From: DATFVA01 sp963815785
Lineage (GTDB): Bacteria; Bacteroidota; Ignavibacteria; Ignavibacteriales; Ignavibacteriaceae
Direction: 5' to 3'
Assembly: GCA_963815785.1 (NCBI GenBank)
Contig: CAWFHZ010000013.1
Coordinates: 248,001 to 312,000, forward strand
DNA length: 64,000 bases
The notes beneath the pieces are model-generated. The model ran no database searches, had not been told where the DNA came from, and saw only the letters and a list, made by a program, of their open reading frames with translations. This document shows positions 28,278 to 37,178 of the stretch, piece by piece. The position numbers and the translations under genes were made by a program. The stretch's first letter is position 1; the number at the start of each line of letters is the position of its first letter.

Positions 28278-28901
28278 CTAACCTGTAATCGAATCATGGT
28301 TTTTTGCAAGTAAAACAAAAAAGAATGTGGTAAAAATTAATTTTAAATCGAGGAGCAACGATTGCTTTTCCTCATAATTTAAGTCCATTTCCGTTAATTC
28401 CTTAAATCCATTTTTTCTGTTTCCATAAATCTGCCATAACCCTGAAATTCCGGGTTTAGAAGTTATTCTCTTTCTTTGCTCATAGAATTCGGGATAGTAG
28501 TTTTTCATCTTATATAAATCCTGTTTAATGAAAGGTCTGGGACCTATCAGACTCATCTGCCCAAGAATAACATTTAGAAACTGAGGCATTTCGTCCAACC
28601 CTGCCTTTCTTATGAAGATAAATAGCGAGGGGACAAATAATTTTAACGAATGTTTATCAAGGAAATTACTAATGAGTTTTTCCTCATCAATAAATTTATT
28701 GCTTTCCTTTATCGTTCTGATTTTAATAGTTTTAAAAAACTTGCTTTCTAAATTCAAGCTTCTCTCCTGAATTACAAACGGCTGTTTTCCAAAGTATATT
28801 GTTGCAATAATTGAAAATACAAAAATGAGGGGGAGCGAAATTATAAATAAGGTGCCACCCAATATCAGGTCGACAATTCTTTTGACTAAATGGTACGACA
28901 T
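28278..28901 (-). CDS. Sugar transferase (bacterial polyprenyl-phosphate sugar-1-phosphate transferase)
   Basis: A 207-residue initiating transferase of the WcaJ/WbaP short form. It moves a sugar-1-phosphate to undecaprenyl phosphate to start surface polysaccharide synthesis. It has one N-terminal membrane segment (ILGGTLFIISLPLIFVFSII), then a catalytic domain with RKAGLDEMPQFLNVILGQMS and LIGPRPFI, ending KPGISGLWQIYG. The usual KFRTM near the start is here KIRTI. No other polysaccharide genes adjoin it. Confidence 0.9.
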   Translation of the reverse strand: MSYHLVKRIVDLILGGTLFIISLPLIFVFSIIATIYFGKQPFVIQERSLNLESKFFKTIKIRTIKESNKFIDEEKLISNFLDKHSLKLFVPSLFIFIRKAGLDEMPQFLNVILGQMSLIGPRPFIKQDLYKMKNYYPEFYEQRKRITSKPGISGLWQIYGNRKNGFKELTEMDLNYEEKQSLLLDLKLIFTTFFFVLLAKNHDSITG

Positions 28902-28911
28902 TCCCTTGAAT

Positions 28912-28937
28912 AAAAAAAGCCCGGCATTAAACCGGGC
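28912..28937 (-). terminator. Rho-independent terminator of the cupredoxin sorting-domain gene
   Basis: Read on the minus strand: GCCCGG, loop TTTAATG, CCGGGC, then seven T. The stem lies at 28919-28937 and the T run at 28912-28918. It begins 24 nt past the stop of the gene at 28961-30496. Confidence 0.85.
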
Positions 28938-28960
28938 ATAAATTAAATTGAATAGGCAAA

Positions 28961-30496
28961 TTATTTTAAAAGCATCATCTTTTTAACTTGTGTAAGTCCG
29001 TTTGATTCAAGCTTATAGAAATATAATCCACTATTCATGTTAGTTGCATTAAATTCAACTGTATGAGATCCTGCTTTCATAAAGCCATTAACCAGAGTTG
29101 TAATATCCTGTCCTAATAAATTATAAACCGTAAGTTTTACATTGCTGCTTGAAGGAACAGAAAAATTGATTTTAGTTGTAGGATTAAAAGGATTAGGGAA
29201 ATTCTGAGCAAGTTCAAATTTATTAGGAGCATTTATACTTGCTTCTACAACATTAGAATACTCGTACGAACCGTCAAAATCAACCTGTTTTAGTCTGTAA
29301 GAGTAATTACCTGATTCAAGGTTCCCATCAACATATGAATATTCGTGACTCTTAGTTGAAGTTCCATTCCCATTTACAAACGAAATCTTTGTCCAGGTAG
29401 AACCTTCTACTTTTCTCTGAATCTCAAAACCCTTGTTATTTGTTTCGGTGGATGTTCTCCAATTTAAAGTTACTGCATTTGAACTTACATTAGCAGTAAA
29501 GGAAGTCAATTCTACTGGAACAACATCACTCCATGATGTACCGATTCTTATTCCATCAACAATCATATTTTGCGATGCACTAAATTTCCGAAACGAAACT
29601 GCTCCCGGATCAATATCAATTGTGGTAAAGTTGTTACTCAGCGGACCAATTGTCGGCGAAGCAGGTTCAGTTGGTGGGAAAGTACCATCAAAAACGTATA
29701 AACTAACTTCATCGTTACTATCTCCAGGAACAATAGTATATTTTAAAACTGCCAAATAAGTGGTTCCTAAAACATAATTATTTGTTGTTGTAGTGGCAGA
29801 TTCTGTATTGAAAGCTAATCCAAATTCTAAGTTTGGATTTGTTCCTTCCACATAAATTCTTCCTCTATAATTAAAACTATACGGGTTTGTTGAAAAATGT
29901 AAAAAATATCCATTAGGATTATCAGTTACATTCACCATAAATGCCATATAAGTACTATTTACAGTTTGAGAATTAAACATTCTGTGATCATCTTCGCTAT
30001 TGCCTAATAATAACGCGGCATTACCGATTCCGGAAGAGGGGTAACCTGCAAATGTCAATCCACCATCATTTACTGTAATAGGATTTGTACCGCCGGCACT
30101 ATGGGCAACCCAACCATGCATTGTTAAATTATCATTAGCGGGAAAATCAAAATCTTCATACATAGGAAGAGCAACCGGAGTAGAAAAAGAAGCCATCATT
30201 AATGTTGGATGAAACGCACAATGATACTCATAGACACCTTCTACAGTTATTACATATGAAAAACTATCACCAATTCCTGAAAAAGTGTAATCCCAACTTG
30301 CGGCTCCGGTAGGTACTGAAGTTGAAGTTGTAGTATGTGAACCTGATGATAATGTCCAAACCACAGTATCACCAACGGCAGCATCAAAAGAAGATGGGGT
30401 AAAAGCATAGCTGGCTACATCAACATTAATCGTTGTTGGTTTGATAATCCCGATTAACGCAAATGACAGTAAAATTGAAAGTACATATTTCCTCAT
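28961..30496 (-). CDS. Secreted protein with cupredoxin domain and type IX sorting domain
   Basis: From ATG 30494-30496, preceded by AGAGGAG, this is 511 residues. After the signal peptide comes a plastocyanin-like domain (residues about 22-105) with type-1 copper ligands H54, C93, H96 and M100 (GSHTT; YHCAFHPTLM). A beta-rich module of about 230 residues follows that is also found in the next gene, then a short fibronectin-like segment, and a C-terminal sorting domain (QNFPNPFNPTTKINF ... YFYKL, ending KKMMLLK). The protein is probably secreted by the type IX system and may carry electrons or copper. Monocistronic, with its own terminator. Confidence 0.85.
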   Translation of the reverse strand: MRKYVLSILLSFALIGIIKPTTINVDVASYAFTPSSFDAAVGDTVVWTLSSGSHTTTSTSVPTGAASWDYTFSGIGDSFSYVITVEGVYEYHCAFHPTLMMASFSTPVALPMYEDFDFPANDNLTMHGWVAHSAGGTNPITVNDGGLTFAGYPSSGIGNAALLLGNSEDDHRMFNSQTVNSTYMAFMVNVTDNPNGYFLHFSTNPYSFNYRGRIYVEGTNPNLEFGLAFNTESATTTTNNYVLGTTYLAVLKYTIVPGDSNDEVSLYVFDGTFPPTEPASPTIGPLSNNFTTIDIDPGAVSFRKFSASQNMIVDGIRIGTSWSDVVPVELTSFTANVSSNAVTLNWRTSTETNNKGFEIQRKVEGSTWTKISFVNGNGTSTKSHEYSYVDGNLESGNYSYRLKQVDFDGSYEYSNVVEASINAPNKFELAQNFPNPFNPTTKINFSVPSSSNVKLTVYNLLGQDITTLVNGFMKAGSHTVEFNATNMNSGLYFYKLESNGLTQVKKMMLLK

Positions 30497-30624
30497 AATA
30501 ACTCCTCTGATAATAAATATATAATTAGTTTTGAATTTCCTCAAAAATCTATACTGTGAAATTACGTTTTATTAACCTTGACTGCAAACCTTTCATGTAT
30601 TTTTAACACGAATTTAATATTGGA

Positions 30625-31950
30625 TTATTTCAAATAGAGCATTTTTTTAACATCTATGAAATTTCCCGCAGTTATACTGTAGATATAAAATCCGCTTGGC
30701 AGATTGCCGGGTTCAAAATTAACAGAATGGCTTCCCGCTCCAAGATTTTTATTTACTAGAGTTTTAAGTTCCTTACCTAGTATATCATAAACTTTTATTG
30801 TGACAAAACTTTGTTCGGGAATGATATATTCTATTTTTGTTACCGGATTGAAAGGGTTAGGAAAATTTTGCTTTAGACGATAGCCAGTATTATCGTAATA
30901 AAGTACCTCAACAGGATTTGAATATTCAAAGTTTCCGTCGTTATCAATTTGTTTGAGCCGATAAAAATATCTTCCCGCTATTTCCAGTTTTTTATCCCAA
31001 AATTTATAATTATGTGGTTTGTTACTGTTGCCGTTTCCGGCAACAAATCCAATTTTCCCATAATGAATTTCGTCTGAAGAATTGTTAATTGATAAAGCCC
31101 GTTCAACTTCAAAACCATAATTCATTACTTCTGTTTCAGTCCGCCAGTTAAGCCGGACTGAATTATTTCTAACGGAAGCAGTGAATGAAGAAAGTTCGAC
31201 TGGGAGAGGAGCTAAAGACCAATCAGTAGCAATTCGTAGTCCATCAATTATTTCTTGTCCAGAAGCTGCCTTTTGATCCAAATAAACTGCACCAATGTCA
31301 TTTCCATCAGTTCCATTACTACTTTCTAAAATCGGTGCAGGAATTGTTCCAGAAAGATCAGGGTTAAGCCACAATCTTACAATATCATTTCCGCTTCCAC
31401 TAACAAACGTATAGGAAATTACTACTAAATAAACAGTGTTAATATCTAAATCTGTCGAGTACCAAACATTACTTGTACTGTAATTCGTTTTTCCAATTCC
31501 TAATTGATAATTGGACGAATTTGACCCAGTTCTAATAAGAACACAGCACCTTGCAGATCCAGAATTACTTTCATTTAAATTTAAAAATCTGTCGCCTTCG
31601 GTTATTACAGAAGTGAGGTCTGTAACATTCAATAGAAATGATGCATAAACACTTGTTCCATCACCTGATTGAGTATCAAACGTTGCATATACATCTTCTC
31701 TAGATTCAACACCTCCATTAAGTTCAATTTTATTTCCGATATTAGAAGATGGATAATTGGAATAAGTTAAACTTCCGGGAACAACTTGTATTTTTACTGA
31801 AGTATTTGATCCTTCTTTCCAAAAATTGCTTGAAACATCAATCAAATTTCCTTCCGGATAATCAAAATTTTCCTCCAATAGTAAAGACTGAGAAATCGCA
31901 GTACCTGTAAGTATTAAAAACAGAATTGACACAACTACTAATCTTTTCAT
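30625..31950 (-). CDS. Secreted protein with type IX sorting domain, paralogue of its neighbour
   Basis: From ATG 31948-31950, preceded by GGGAGG, this has 441 residues with a signal peptide (LVVVSILFLILTGTAIS). The first 230 residues of the mature protein align by eye with the module after the cupredoxin domain in the next gene downstream (shared YPSSNIGN / YPSSGIGN, YASFLLNVT / YMAFMVNVT, VDGLRIATDWS / VDGIRIGTSWS). Both have ELTSFTA / ELSSFTA linkers and QNFPNPFNP sorting ends. It has no cupredoxin domain. Function unknown. Confidence 0.83.
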   Translation of the reverse strand: MKRLVVVSILFLILTGTAISQSLLLEENFDYPEGNLIDVSSNFWKEGSNTSVKIQVVPGSLTYSNYPSSNIGNKIELNGGVESREDVYATFDTQSGDGTSVYASFLLNVTDLTSVITEGDRFLNLNESNSGSARCCVLIRTGSNSSNYQLGIGKTNYSTSNVWYSTDLDINTVYLVVISYTFVSGSGNDIVRLWLNPDLSGTIPAPILESSNGTDGNDIGAVYLDQKAASGQEIIDGLRIATDWSLAPLPVELSSFTASVRNNSVRLNWRTETEVMNYGFEVERALSINNSSDEIHYGKIGFVAGNGNSNKPHNYKFWDKKLEIAGRYFYRLKQIDNDGNFEYSNPVEVLYYDNTGYRLKQNFPNPFNPVTKIEYIIPEQSFVTIKVYDILGKELKTLVNKNLGAGSHSVNFEPGNLPSGFYIYSITAGNFIDVKKMLYLK

Positions 31951-32288
31951 TTTACCTCCCACCCCGAAGGGGTTGTAAAATAAATGAATGTAAGAAATTT
32001 ACTTTCTAAATTTTTGTTATTTTTTTTGGATTTAAGAAACAGAATGAACAAAAACCCTCAAATCCCTGGTCCTTAATTTTTAATATAAAATTAATTTCCT
32101 GCAGGTGCAAGAAAAATAATTAATCTGGTAATTTTTTTTAAGTATGTTTAATCAGACAATTATTTCTGTCTGTTCTTTTATAATGGATACCTAAAGTATT
32201 CCTAATTAATTAGCGTCTCATCTATATTAGTTCACTGGAACTATAGACGGTCATTTCCAGTTTTTAGTAGTAACAAATCAAAAATAAT
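31951..32288. other. Intergenic stretch between divergent genes
   Basis: It holds a 5-bp hairpin ACCCC-GAA-GGGGT (31961-31973) in the 5' leader of the gene at 30625-31950. An inverted repeat CAGACA-N8-TGTCTG lies at 32153-32172, followed by TATAAT at 32179-32184. The last could be the -10 of the epimerase gene at 32289, but no good -35 was found. Otherwise AT-rich with no coding frame I can support. Confidence 0.35.
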
Positions 32289-33212
32289 ATGAATAAAAAA
32301 ATCATAATAACAGGTGCCACAGGTTTAATCGGTTCTAGATTGACGGAGGCGCTTTCCAATAATTACGAAATTTCAATTTTTTCCCGGGACATACAAAAAG
32401 CTAAACTGATTGTTCCTTTCGCTCATAGCTATATTGAATGGGATTTTCGTAATCCGGGGAAATGGAGGAATCAAATTGAAGATACATATGCCGTAATACA
32501 TCTTGCGGGAGCCAGTATCGCCGGAAAAAGATTTACATCGTCTTATAAGAAAATAGTTATGGAAAGCCGAACTGTGAGCACAGAAAATTTAGCAGAGGCA
32601 ATGGTTTCTGTCAAAAATAAACCCAAAGTTTTTCTATGTGCGTCAGGTGTTAATTACTATGGTGAAAACGGTGATAAAATTTTAACAGAAGAATCATCTT
32701 CCGGAGTTGATTTCTTAGCCGACGTTTGTAAAAAATGGGAAGATAAAGCCTCATTAGTTGAAGAGCATGGAATCACGAGAATTAGCATAAGAACGAGTCC
32801 GGTTTTCAGTACTAAAGATGGAATGTTAAAAACTTTACTGCCTTTATTTAATCTTTATCTCGGAGCTTCGCTCGGCAATGGAAAACAATGGCTTCCCTGG
32901 ATTCATATAGATGACATAGTACGAACATATATATTTTTACTTGAGAATCAGTCGGTCTCTGGCGCTGTTAATGCAGCCTCACCGAACCCGATTAGGATGA
33001 ATGATTTTGCAAATCAATTGGGGGGAGTTTTGCATCGTCCTGCGTTCTTTAAGGTGCCGAAGATTTTGATGAAACTGGTAAAAGGTGAAGCTGCTGATTT
33101 TATAACTGCGAGTATGCGGGTGGTTCCTCAAAAGCTTGAGGATAATGGATTTAAATTCAAATATCCAGAACTGAACAAGGCTATGACGGATATTATCAAA
33201 AATAAAAAATAA
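32289..33212 (+). CDS. TIGR01777 family NAD-dependent epimerase/dehydratase
   Basis: A 307-residue short-chain-dehydrogenase-fold protein related to E. coli YfcH and chloroplast SulA. The dinucleotide motif is TGATGLIGSRL; the family-specific features are IHLAGASIAGKRF, SGVNYYGENGDKILTEES, SPVFSTKDGMLKTLLPLF and WLPWIHIDDIV. The usual YxxxK catalytic pair is replaced as in the family. Substrate unknown. It lies 56 nt before the secreted YciI-like gene, so possibly one transcript. Confidence 0.9.
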   Translation: MNKKIIITGATGLIGSRLTEALSNNYEISIFSRDIQKAKLIVPFAHSYIEWDFRNPGKWRNQIEDTYAVIHLAGASIAGKRFTSSYKKIVMESRTVSTENLAEAMVSVKNKPKVFLCASGVNYYGENGDKILTEESSSGVDFLADVCKKWEDKASLVEEHGITRISIRTSPVFSTKDGMLKTLLPLFNLYLGASLGNGKQWLPWIHIDDIVRTYIFLLENQSVSGAVNAASPNPIRMNDFANQLGGVLHRPAFFKVPKILMKLVKGEAADFITASMRVVPQKLEDNGFKFKYPELNKAMTDIIKNKK

Positions 33213-33268
33213 TTATTTTTTTACTGCTTTATTTTATTATTTTTCTAAAAAAATCAGTTGGAGATATT

Positions 33269-33661
33269 ATGAAGAAGGTTTCTTTTATTTTTTCTTTTTT
33301 AACCTTGGTTTCTATGTCGACTTTTGCACAAAGGGAAATAGAAGCCGAAGGATTCAAATTAAAACAGTACTATTTTGTAATGTTAACTGCAGGTCCGAAT
33401 AAAGAAAAAATTGATTCACTCAAGCTTCAGAAAATACAGGCAGGACATCTGGAAAATATCAGGGAAATGGGCAAAGAAGGAAAGCTTGCTATTGCTGGTC
33501 CATTCGGTGATGATGGTGACTGGAGAGGAATTTTTATCTTTGATGTTGATACTGAAGATGAAGTTAAAGAATTATTAAAGAATGATCCTGCAATACAAGC
33601 GGGCCGACTGGCTTATGAGATTCATCCCTGGTGGACAGAAAAAGGAAGCTGTCTTAAATAA
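33269..33661 (+). CDS. YciI-like protein with a signal peptide
   Basis: A 130-residue protein: signal peptide (VSFIFSFLTLVSMSTFAQ), then a YciI/YCII ferredoxin-like domain (KLQKIQAGHLENIREMGKEG, IAGPFGDDGDWRGIFIFD, ending YEIHPWWTEKG). YciI proteins are normally cytoplasmic, so the clear export signal is the odd feature. The histidine of QAGHLENI and the GPFGDDG segment that define the family's pocket are kept. Enzymatic function not established. Confidence 0.8.
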   Translation: MKKVSFIFSFLTLVSMSTFAQREIEAEGFKLKQYYFVMLTAGPNKEKIDSLKLQKIQAGHLENIREMGKEGKLAIAGPFGDDGDWRGIFIFDVDTEDEVKELLKNDPAIQAGRLAYEIHPWWTEKGSCLK

Positions 33662-33718
33662 AAAACTATCCTTAAAAATGTTTATAACAATTTTAAAATT
33701 AAACTTTAGAAAATAAAT

Positions 33719-33743
33719 AACCCCGTTCAAAATAAACGGGGTT
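33719..33743. terminator. Intrinsic terminator between convergent genes
   Basis: AACCCCGTT-CAAAATA-AACGGGGTT, a 9-bp perfect stem. Read on the minus strand it is followed by a T-rich stretch (ATTTATTTTC), so it best serves the ScyD/E-like gene; it may also stop transcripts of the YciI-like gene from the other side. Confidence 0.7.
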
Positions 33744-33884
33744 AAATTAACCATTCGTATTACTATTCAAGAATCATAATATTTCTGACAAACCTTTTAT
33801 TATATGATTCTATTTTTTGCATAAAGGTTTCAGCCTGATATTCCTTTATCTAATTAGCTTTTAATCATCCTTGCTAGCAGACCA

Positions 33885-35033
33885 TCACCTATGATTTTTT
33901 CTTACAAACTTTACTTTAAGTATTTCACCAAATCCGGGTACAGGAGGTCCGAATCCTTTATTAGAAACATAGAGCGATCCATCCTGTCCTAAGGTCATTC
34001 CGGTTGGGAAAAACAGACTGTCTGCAATAACTTTCTGCTGACCGGAAGGCTGAACCATTACTATTTTTCCCGTGTATGGTGTTGGATCTCCGTCGACTGT
34101 TGACATTTCAAGGACAAACATTCTGGAGTGGTTATCAAATACTAATCCAAGTATAGTAGTAAATCCAGTTTCACGTATATGAATATGTCCATTTGGTGTA
34201 ACCTTAAATATACTGGAACTTCCTGGTACAACAGGAAATGTATTAAGATTTCCTAAATAGAAGTTTCCATGATAAGCAACTGCGGTTGGGACAATATGAC
34301 CCTGAGTAGCAGAGACATCTATAACCCTGCTTATGTTACCGTTCGTGGTTACTTTCACCATTTCTCCATGATTAGGTTCAACGGCATAAAGTTTACCATG
34401 TACATTAATCATACTGTACCACGTTCCGTCAGGTTCATAATCATCTTCTTCAGGATTTGCTACCGGGTGATTTAATGACCAATCGCTTAAATCTGCAATT
34501 AAATCAAGTGTTCCGTTGTTATTTACTTTAAAAATTCCATTGGGATTATCCGGAAATCCATGAGAACATCCTGCTCCTCCTACTAGAGCGTATAATGTAT
34601 TACCAACAAAAGCTAAGTCAGCAACACCGCTAACTAATCCACCTGATTCCGGGCTTGTTTGACTTGAGGGAATATTTTCTGCAATTCTTGTAACAGTTCC
34701 TGTTGGACTTATTTTAGATATGCTGGCAGTGAAGTCTCCGGTATAAGGACCAATAGGTGGTATCACCTGATCGCATTGACCGGATGAAGGGTTTGTTCCA
34801 CCAAGACCGCCTTCCGCAACATAAAGATAACCGTCGGGTCCAAACTTAAGCCCCCGCGGATTATTTAAGCTAGTTGCAAAAACGGAAATTTCTACAGAAT
34901 CTTTACCGCACTTTTCCAGGGAGAGTGGTTGCCCTGATTCAACCGGATTAATATTTTCAACTTGATCTTTACAAGCTTGAAAAAATATAAGAACAGTAAA
35001 TGCGATAGCGAGATAAATTTTTATGGTTTTCAT
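33885..35033 (-). CDS. ScyD/ScyE-like beta-propeller lipoprotein
   Basis: A 382-residue lipoprotein with lipobox Cys in IFFQACKDQ. The mature part is a beta-propeller of the ScyD/ScyE type (VFATSLNNPRGLKFGPDGYL, YVAEGGLGGTNPS; later PTGMTLGQDGSLYVSNKGFG). The family name is from scytonemin gene clusters, but it is widespread in bacteria and no function should be inferred from the name. A strong ribosome binding site (AGGAGG) sits 5 nt before the ATG. Terminator at 33719-33743. Confidence 0.83.
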   Translation of the reverse strand: MKTIKIYLAIAFTVLIFFQACKDQVENINPVESGQPLSLEKCGKDSVEISVFATSLNNPRGLKFGPDGYLYVAEGGLGGTNPSSGQCDQVIPPIGPYTGDFTASISKISPTGTVTRIAENIPSSQTSPESGGLVSGVADLAFVGNTLYALVGGAGCSHGFPDNPNGIFKVNNNGTLDLIADLSDWSLNHPVANPEEDDYEPDGTWYSMINVHGKLYAVEPNHGEMVKVTTNGNISRVIDVSATQGHIVPTAVAYHGNFYLGNLNTFPVVPGSSSIFKVTPNGHIHIRETGFTTILGLVFDNHSRMFVLEMSTVDGDPTPYTGKIVMVQPSGQQKVIADSLFFPTGMTLGQDGSLYVSNKGFGPPVPGFGEILKVKFVRKNHR

Positions 35034-35102
35034 ACAACCTCCTGTAATATTGTTGTTAATTAATTATTGAAAACTTTTTAATTGAGAATATGTCAGCATC
35101 AA

Positions 35103-36488
35103 TTATCGAAGGAGAATCATCTTCTTAATTTCACTGAATTTATTTGTCTGCATTCTATAGAAATAAATCCCGCTTGAAAGATTTGCTGCATTAAATTCCA
35201 CTTCATAACTACCTGCTGGTTTTTCTCCATCTACAAGAGTAGCAATTTCATTCCCTAATACATCAAAAACTTTAAGCGTTACGAACTCTGAAGTTGGAAT
35301 TGAATATTTTATTTTTGTTGACGGATTGAATGGGTTGGGATAGTTTTGTCCAAGACTAAAATTTTCCGGCAGTTCGGCGTCGACAGTTAATTCCCTCACA
35401 CCCACAGGCAGAGCGTCTCTTGATATTCTATATATTGTATCCCCAATTCCACTAGACCATCCCCAGCCGTCGTCTGAGAATGAAGCTGGTCCGTGAGGTT
35501 TGCTGTCAATTTGGGACCAGGTTTTTCCGCTATCCTGAGTAAACATCGAACCGGGAGTGGTAACTTCATCGTTCCAGCTGTAATTATTATGGGATGTTAC
35601 AAAATACATTGCTGATGTTCCCGGAACGTAACTTACAAAGTAGAATGATGGATGTGACGGCGGAAGCGGCTGTGAACTCCATGTTTGCCCTCCATCCGTT
35701 GTTTTGGCTACCCGGTTAATATGGTCCCCGAAATAAGTACCGGCTATACCATTAAGATCATCTTTTAATTGGATACCAATGCCTGCACCACTGGGTGCAG
35801 CATTATAATTAATCTTGGTCCAGGTTGTACCTCTATCTGTACTTCTGTATACCTTTCTTAAATAAGTGCCGAAAAGGAAAGTATTACCTGAACCTGTACC
35901 TCCTGTTGGAAATATATCTCCAGGATCAGTTGCCGGCATATTTGTAGTCTGAACCAGAGTCCAGTTAGTACCACCATCAATTGTTGTATAAACTTCAAAA
36001 CGACTATTCTTGGGAGCACCTACACAGATACCTGTATCACTTCTATTATAAAAATATATAATTAAAGGGTGACCGCTGCTGGTGAATGCACTTCCTTGTT
36101 TATTCCAGCTGACCCCGCCATCGGTCGTATTATAAATACCACAGTCTGCCCCATTAGTAGGATTAAACACTGCAATCCAGGCTGTCTGGGCATCTTTTGC
36201 AAATATAGCCTCAACCCCACAACCAGATGGAATTTGAGCTGAAGCCACACTCCAATTACTGCCGCCATTAGTTGTTATAGCAAATTTGGGATTTGTAATG
36301 CCATTCCCAAGTTCGAAATTTTCGATTCCCCAGCAAATATTTTGGTCAACAGCTGAGAATATCATTATCGGATCAGAGAACACTGTTAGTCCCTGTGCGA
36401 TTTGAGTATCCCACTGAACTTGTGCCCTTATGAAAACAGAAAAAATTCCAACTATCAAAAGGATGAAGTAAATAGAAATTTTTTTCAT
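35103..36488 (-). CDS. Secreted YCF48/BNR-repeat protein with type IX sorting domain
   Basis: A 461-residue protein with a signal peptide (YFILLIVGIFSVFIRAQ). At least six Asp-box-type repeats lie along the propeller: TTNGGSNWS, TTDGGVSWN, TIDGGTNWT, STDRGTTWT, TTDGGQTWS and TQDSGKTWS. The C-terminus has the sorting domain (QNYPNPFNPSTKIKYSIP ... KKMILLR). It has sialidase-like or photosystem-assembly-like repeats, but the residues of a sialidase active site were not checked, so an enzymatic role is open. Confidence 0.87.
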   Translation of the reverse strand: MKKISIYFILLIVGIFSVFIRAQVQWDTQIAQGLTVFSDPIMIFSAVDQNICWGIENFELGNGITNPKFAITTNGGSNWSVASAQIPSGCGVEAIFAKDAQTAWIAVFNPTNGADCGIYNTTDGGVSWNKQGSAFTSSGHPLIIYFYNRSDTGICVGAPKNSRFEVYTTIDGGTNWTLVQTTNMPATDPGDIFPTGGTGSGNTFLFGTYLRKVYRSTDRGTTWTKINYNAAPSGAGIGIQLKDDLNGIAGTYFGDHINRVAKTTDGGQTWSSQPLPPSHPSFYFVSYVPGTSAMYFVTSHNNYSWNDEVTTPGSMFTQDSGKTWSQIDSKPHGPASFSDDGWGWSSGIGDTIYRISRDALPVGVRELTVDAELPENFSLGQNYPNPFNPSTKIKYSIPTSEFVTLKVFDVLGNEIATLVDGEKPAGSYEVEFNAANLSSGIYFYRMQTNKFSEIKKMILLR

Positions 36489-36529
36489 AAAAACCTCTGA
36501 TAATTTTTTGTTTAATAAATTTCCATGTA

Positions 36530-36566
36530 AAAAAAATTAAAAGCCCTGGAATGGTTTTTCCAGGGC
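36530..36566 (-). terminator. Intrinsic terminator of the HEAT-like gene
   Basis: Minus strand: GCCCTGGAA, loop AAACCA, TTCCAGGGC, then TTTTAATTTTTTTT. The 9-bp perfect stem lies at 36543-36566. It follows the stop of the gene at 36601-37059 by about 35 nt. Confidence 0.85.
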
Positions 36567-36600
36567 AGGAGGAATTATGCTGACAATACATCAGCAGTTA

Positions 36601-37059
36601 TCATTTGATTTTTCCGAAAGTTTTTAATGAATAATCATTATAAAGCCATTCCAGCATTTCTTTTATATTCTTGTTCTCTCCATTATCAACCTCCCATTTA
36701 ACCAAATGAGTACCTCGGCTGTTTCCTATTTTCAAAAGAGACCAAGCTGCTAATAATTTTACTTCATCTGATTTTGTTTCTCTGAATATTTTCATCAGAG
36801 GCAGTAATGCTTTCTCTGATTTCATTTCTCCAACAAAATATATGGAACTTGCCAATATTCCGGCATTTGTAGAGTTCAATCCAGCCAGATAGTTAGCTTC
36901 AATCTTTACGTACTTTGAACCGAATTTCAACTCAGGATTAGGATTTTCAGTATGACTGATTAATGAAGCAAAAAGGACTTTATCAGTTTGTGCCGAAGCT
37001 TTTACTGATAAGGAAAAAAGGAAAAGAAAAATGTAACCGGTTAAAGAATACTTTTTCAT
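36601..37059 (-). CDS. Exported HEAT-repeat-like small protein
   Basis: A 152-residue protein with signal peptide (YIFLFLFSLSVKASAQ). One helical repeat pair reads like a HEAT/PBS-lyase repeat (EMKSEKALLPLMKIFRETKS ... EVKLLAAWSLLKIGNSRG). No close family recognised. A strong ribosome binding site (GGAGG) precedes the ATG and an intrinsic terminator follows. It lies 119 nt downstream of the hybrid regulator gene and could be one of its targets. Confidence 0.65.
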   Translation of the reverse strand: MKKYSLTGYIFLFLFSLSVKASAQTDKVLFASLISHTENPNPELKFGSKYVKIEANYLAGLNSTNAGILASSIYFVGEMKSEKALLPLMKIFRETKSDEVKLLAAWSLLKIGNSRGTHLVKWEVDNGENKNIKEMLEWLYNDYSLKTFGKIK

Positions 37060-37178
37060 AGAACCTCCGTTTTGTTTATGTTGTTAAATCTTTTGCTTGG
37101 ATAAAACTCTGAAAAAAAAGGAGGCTATTCTTTCACTCAGGTTACAAAAGCTATAACAGAGGTAACACTATGATAATT

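Noticed and set aside
33763..33822. Minus-strand frame of 19 residues (MQKIESYNKRF...) between the ScyD/E-like gene and its terminator
   Set aside because: Too short, no ribosome binding site, and the frame upstream is stopped within about 10 codons.
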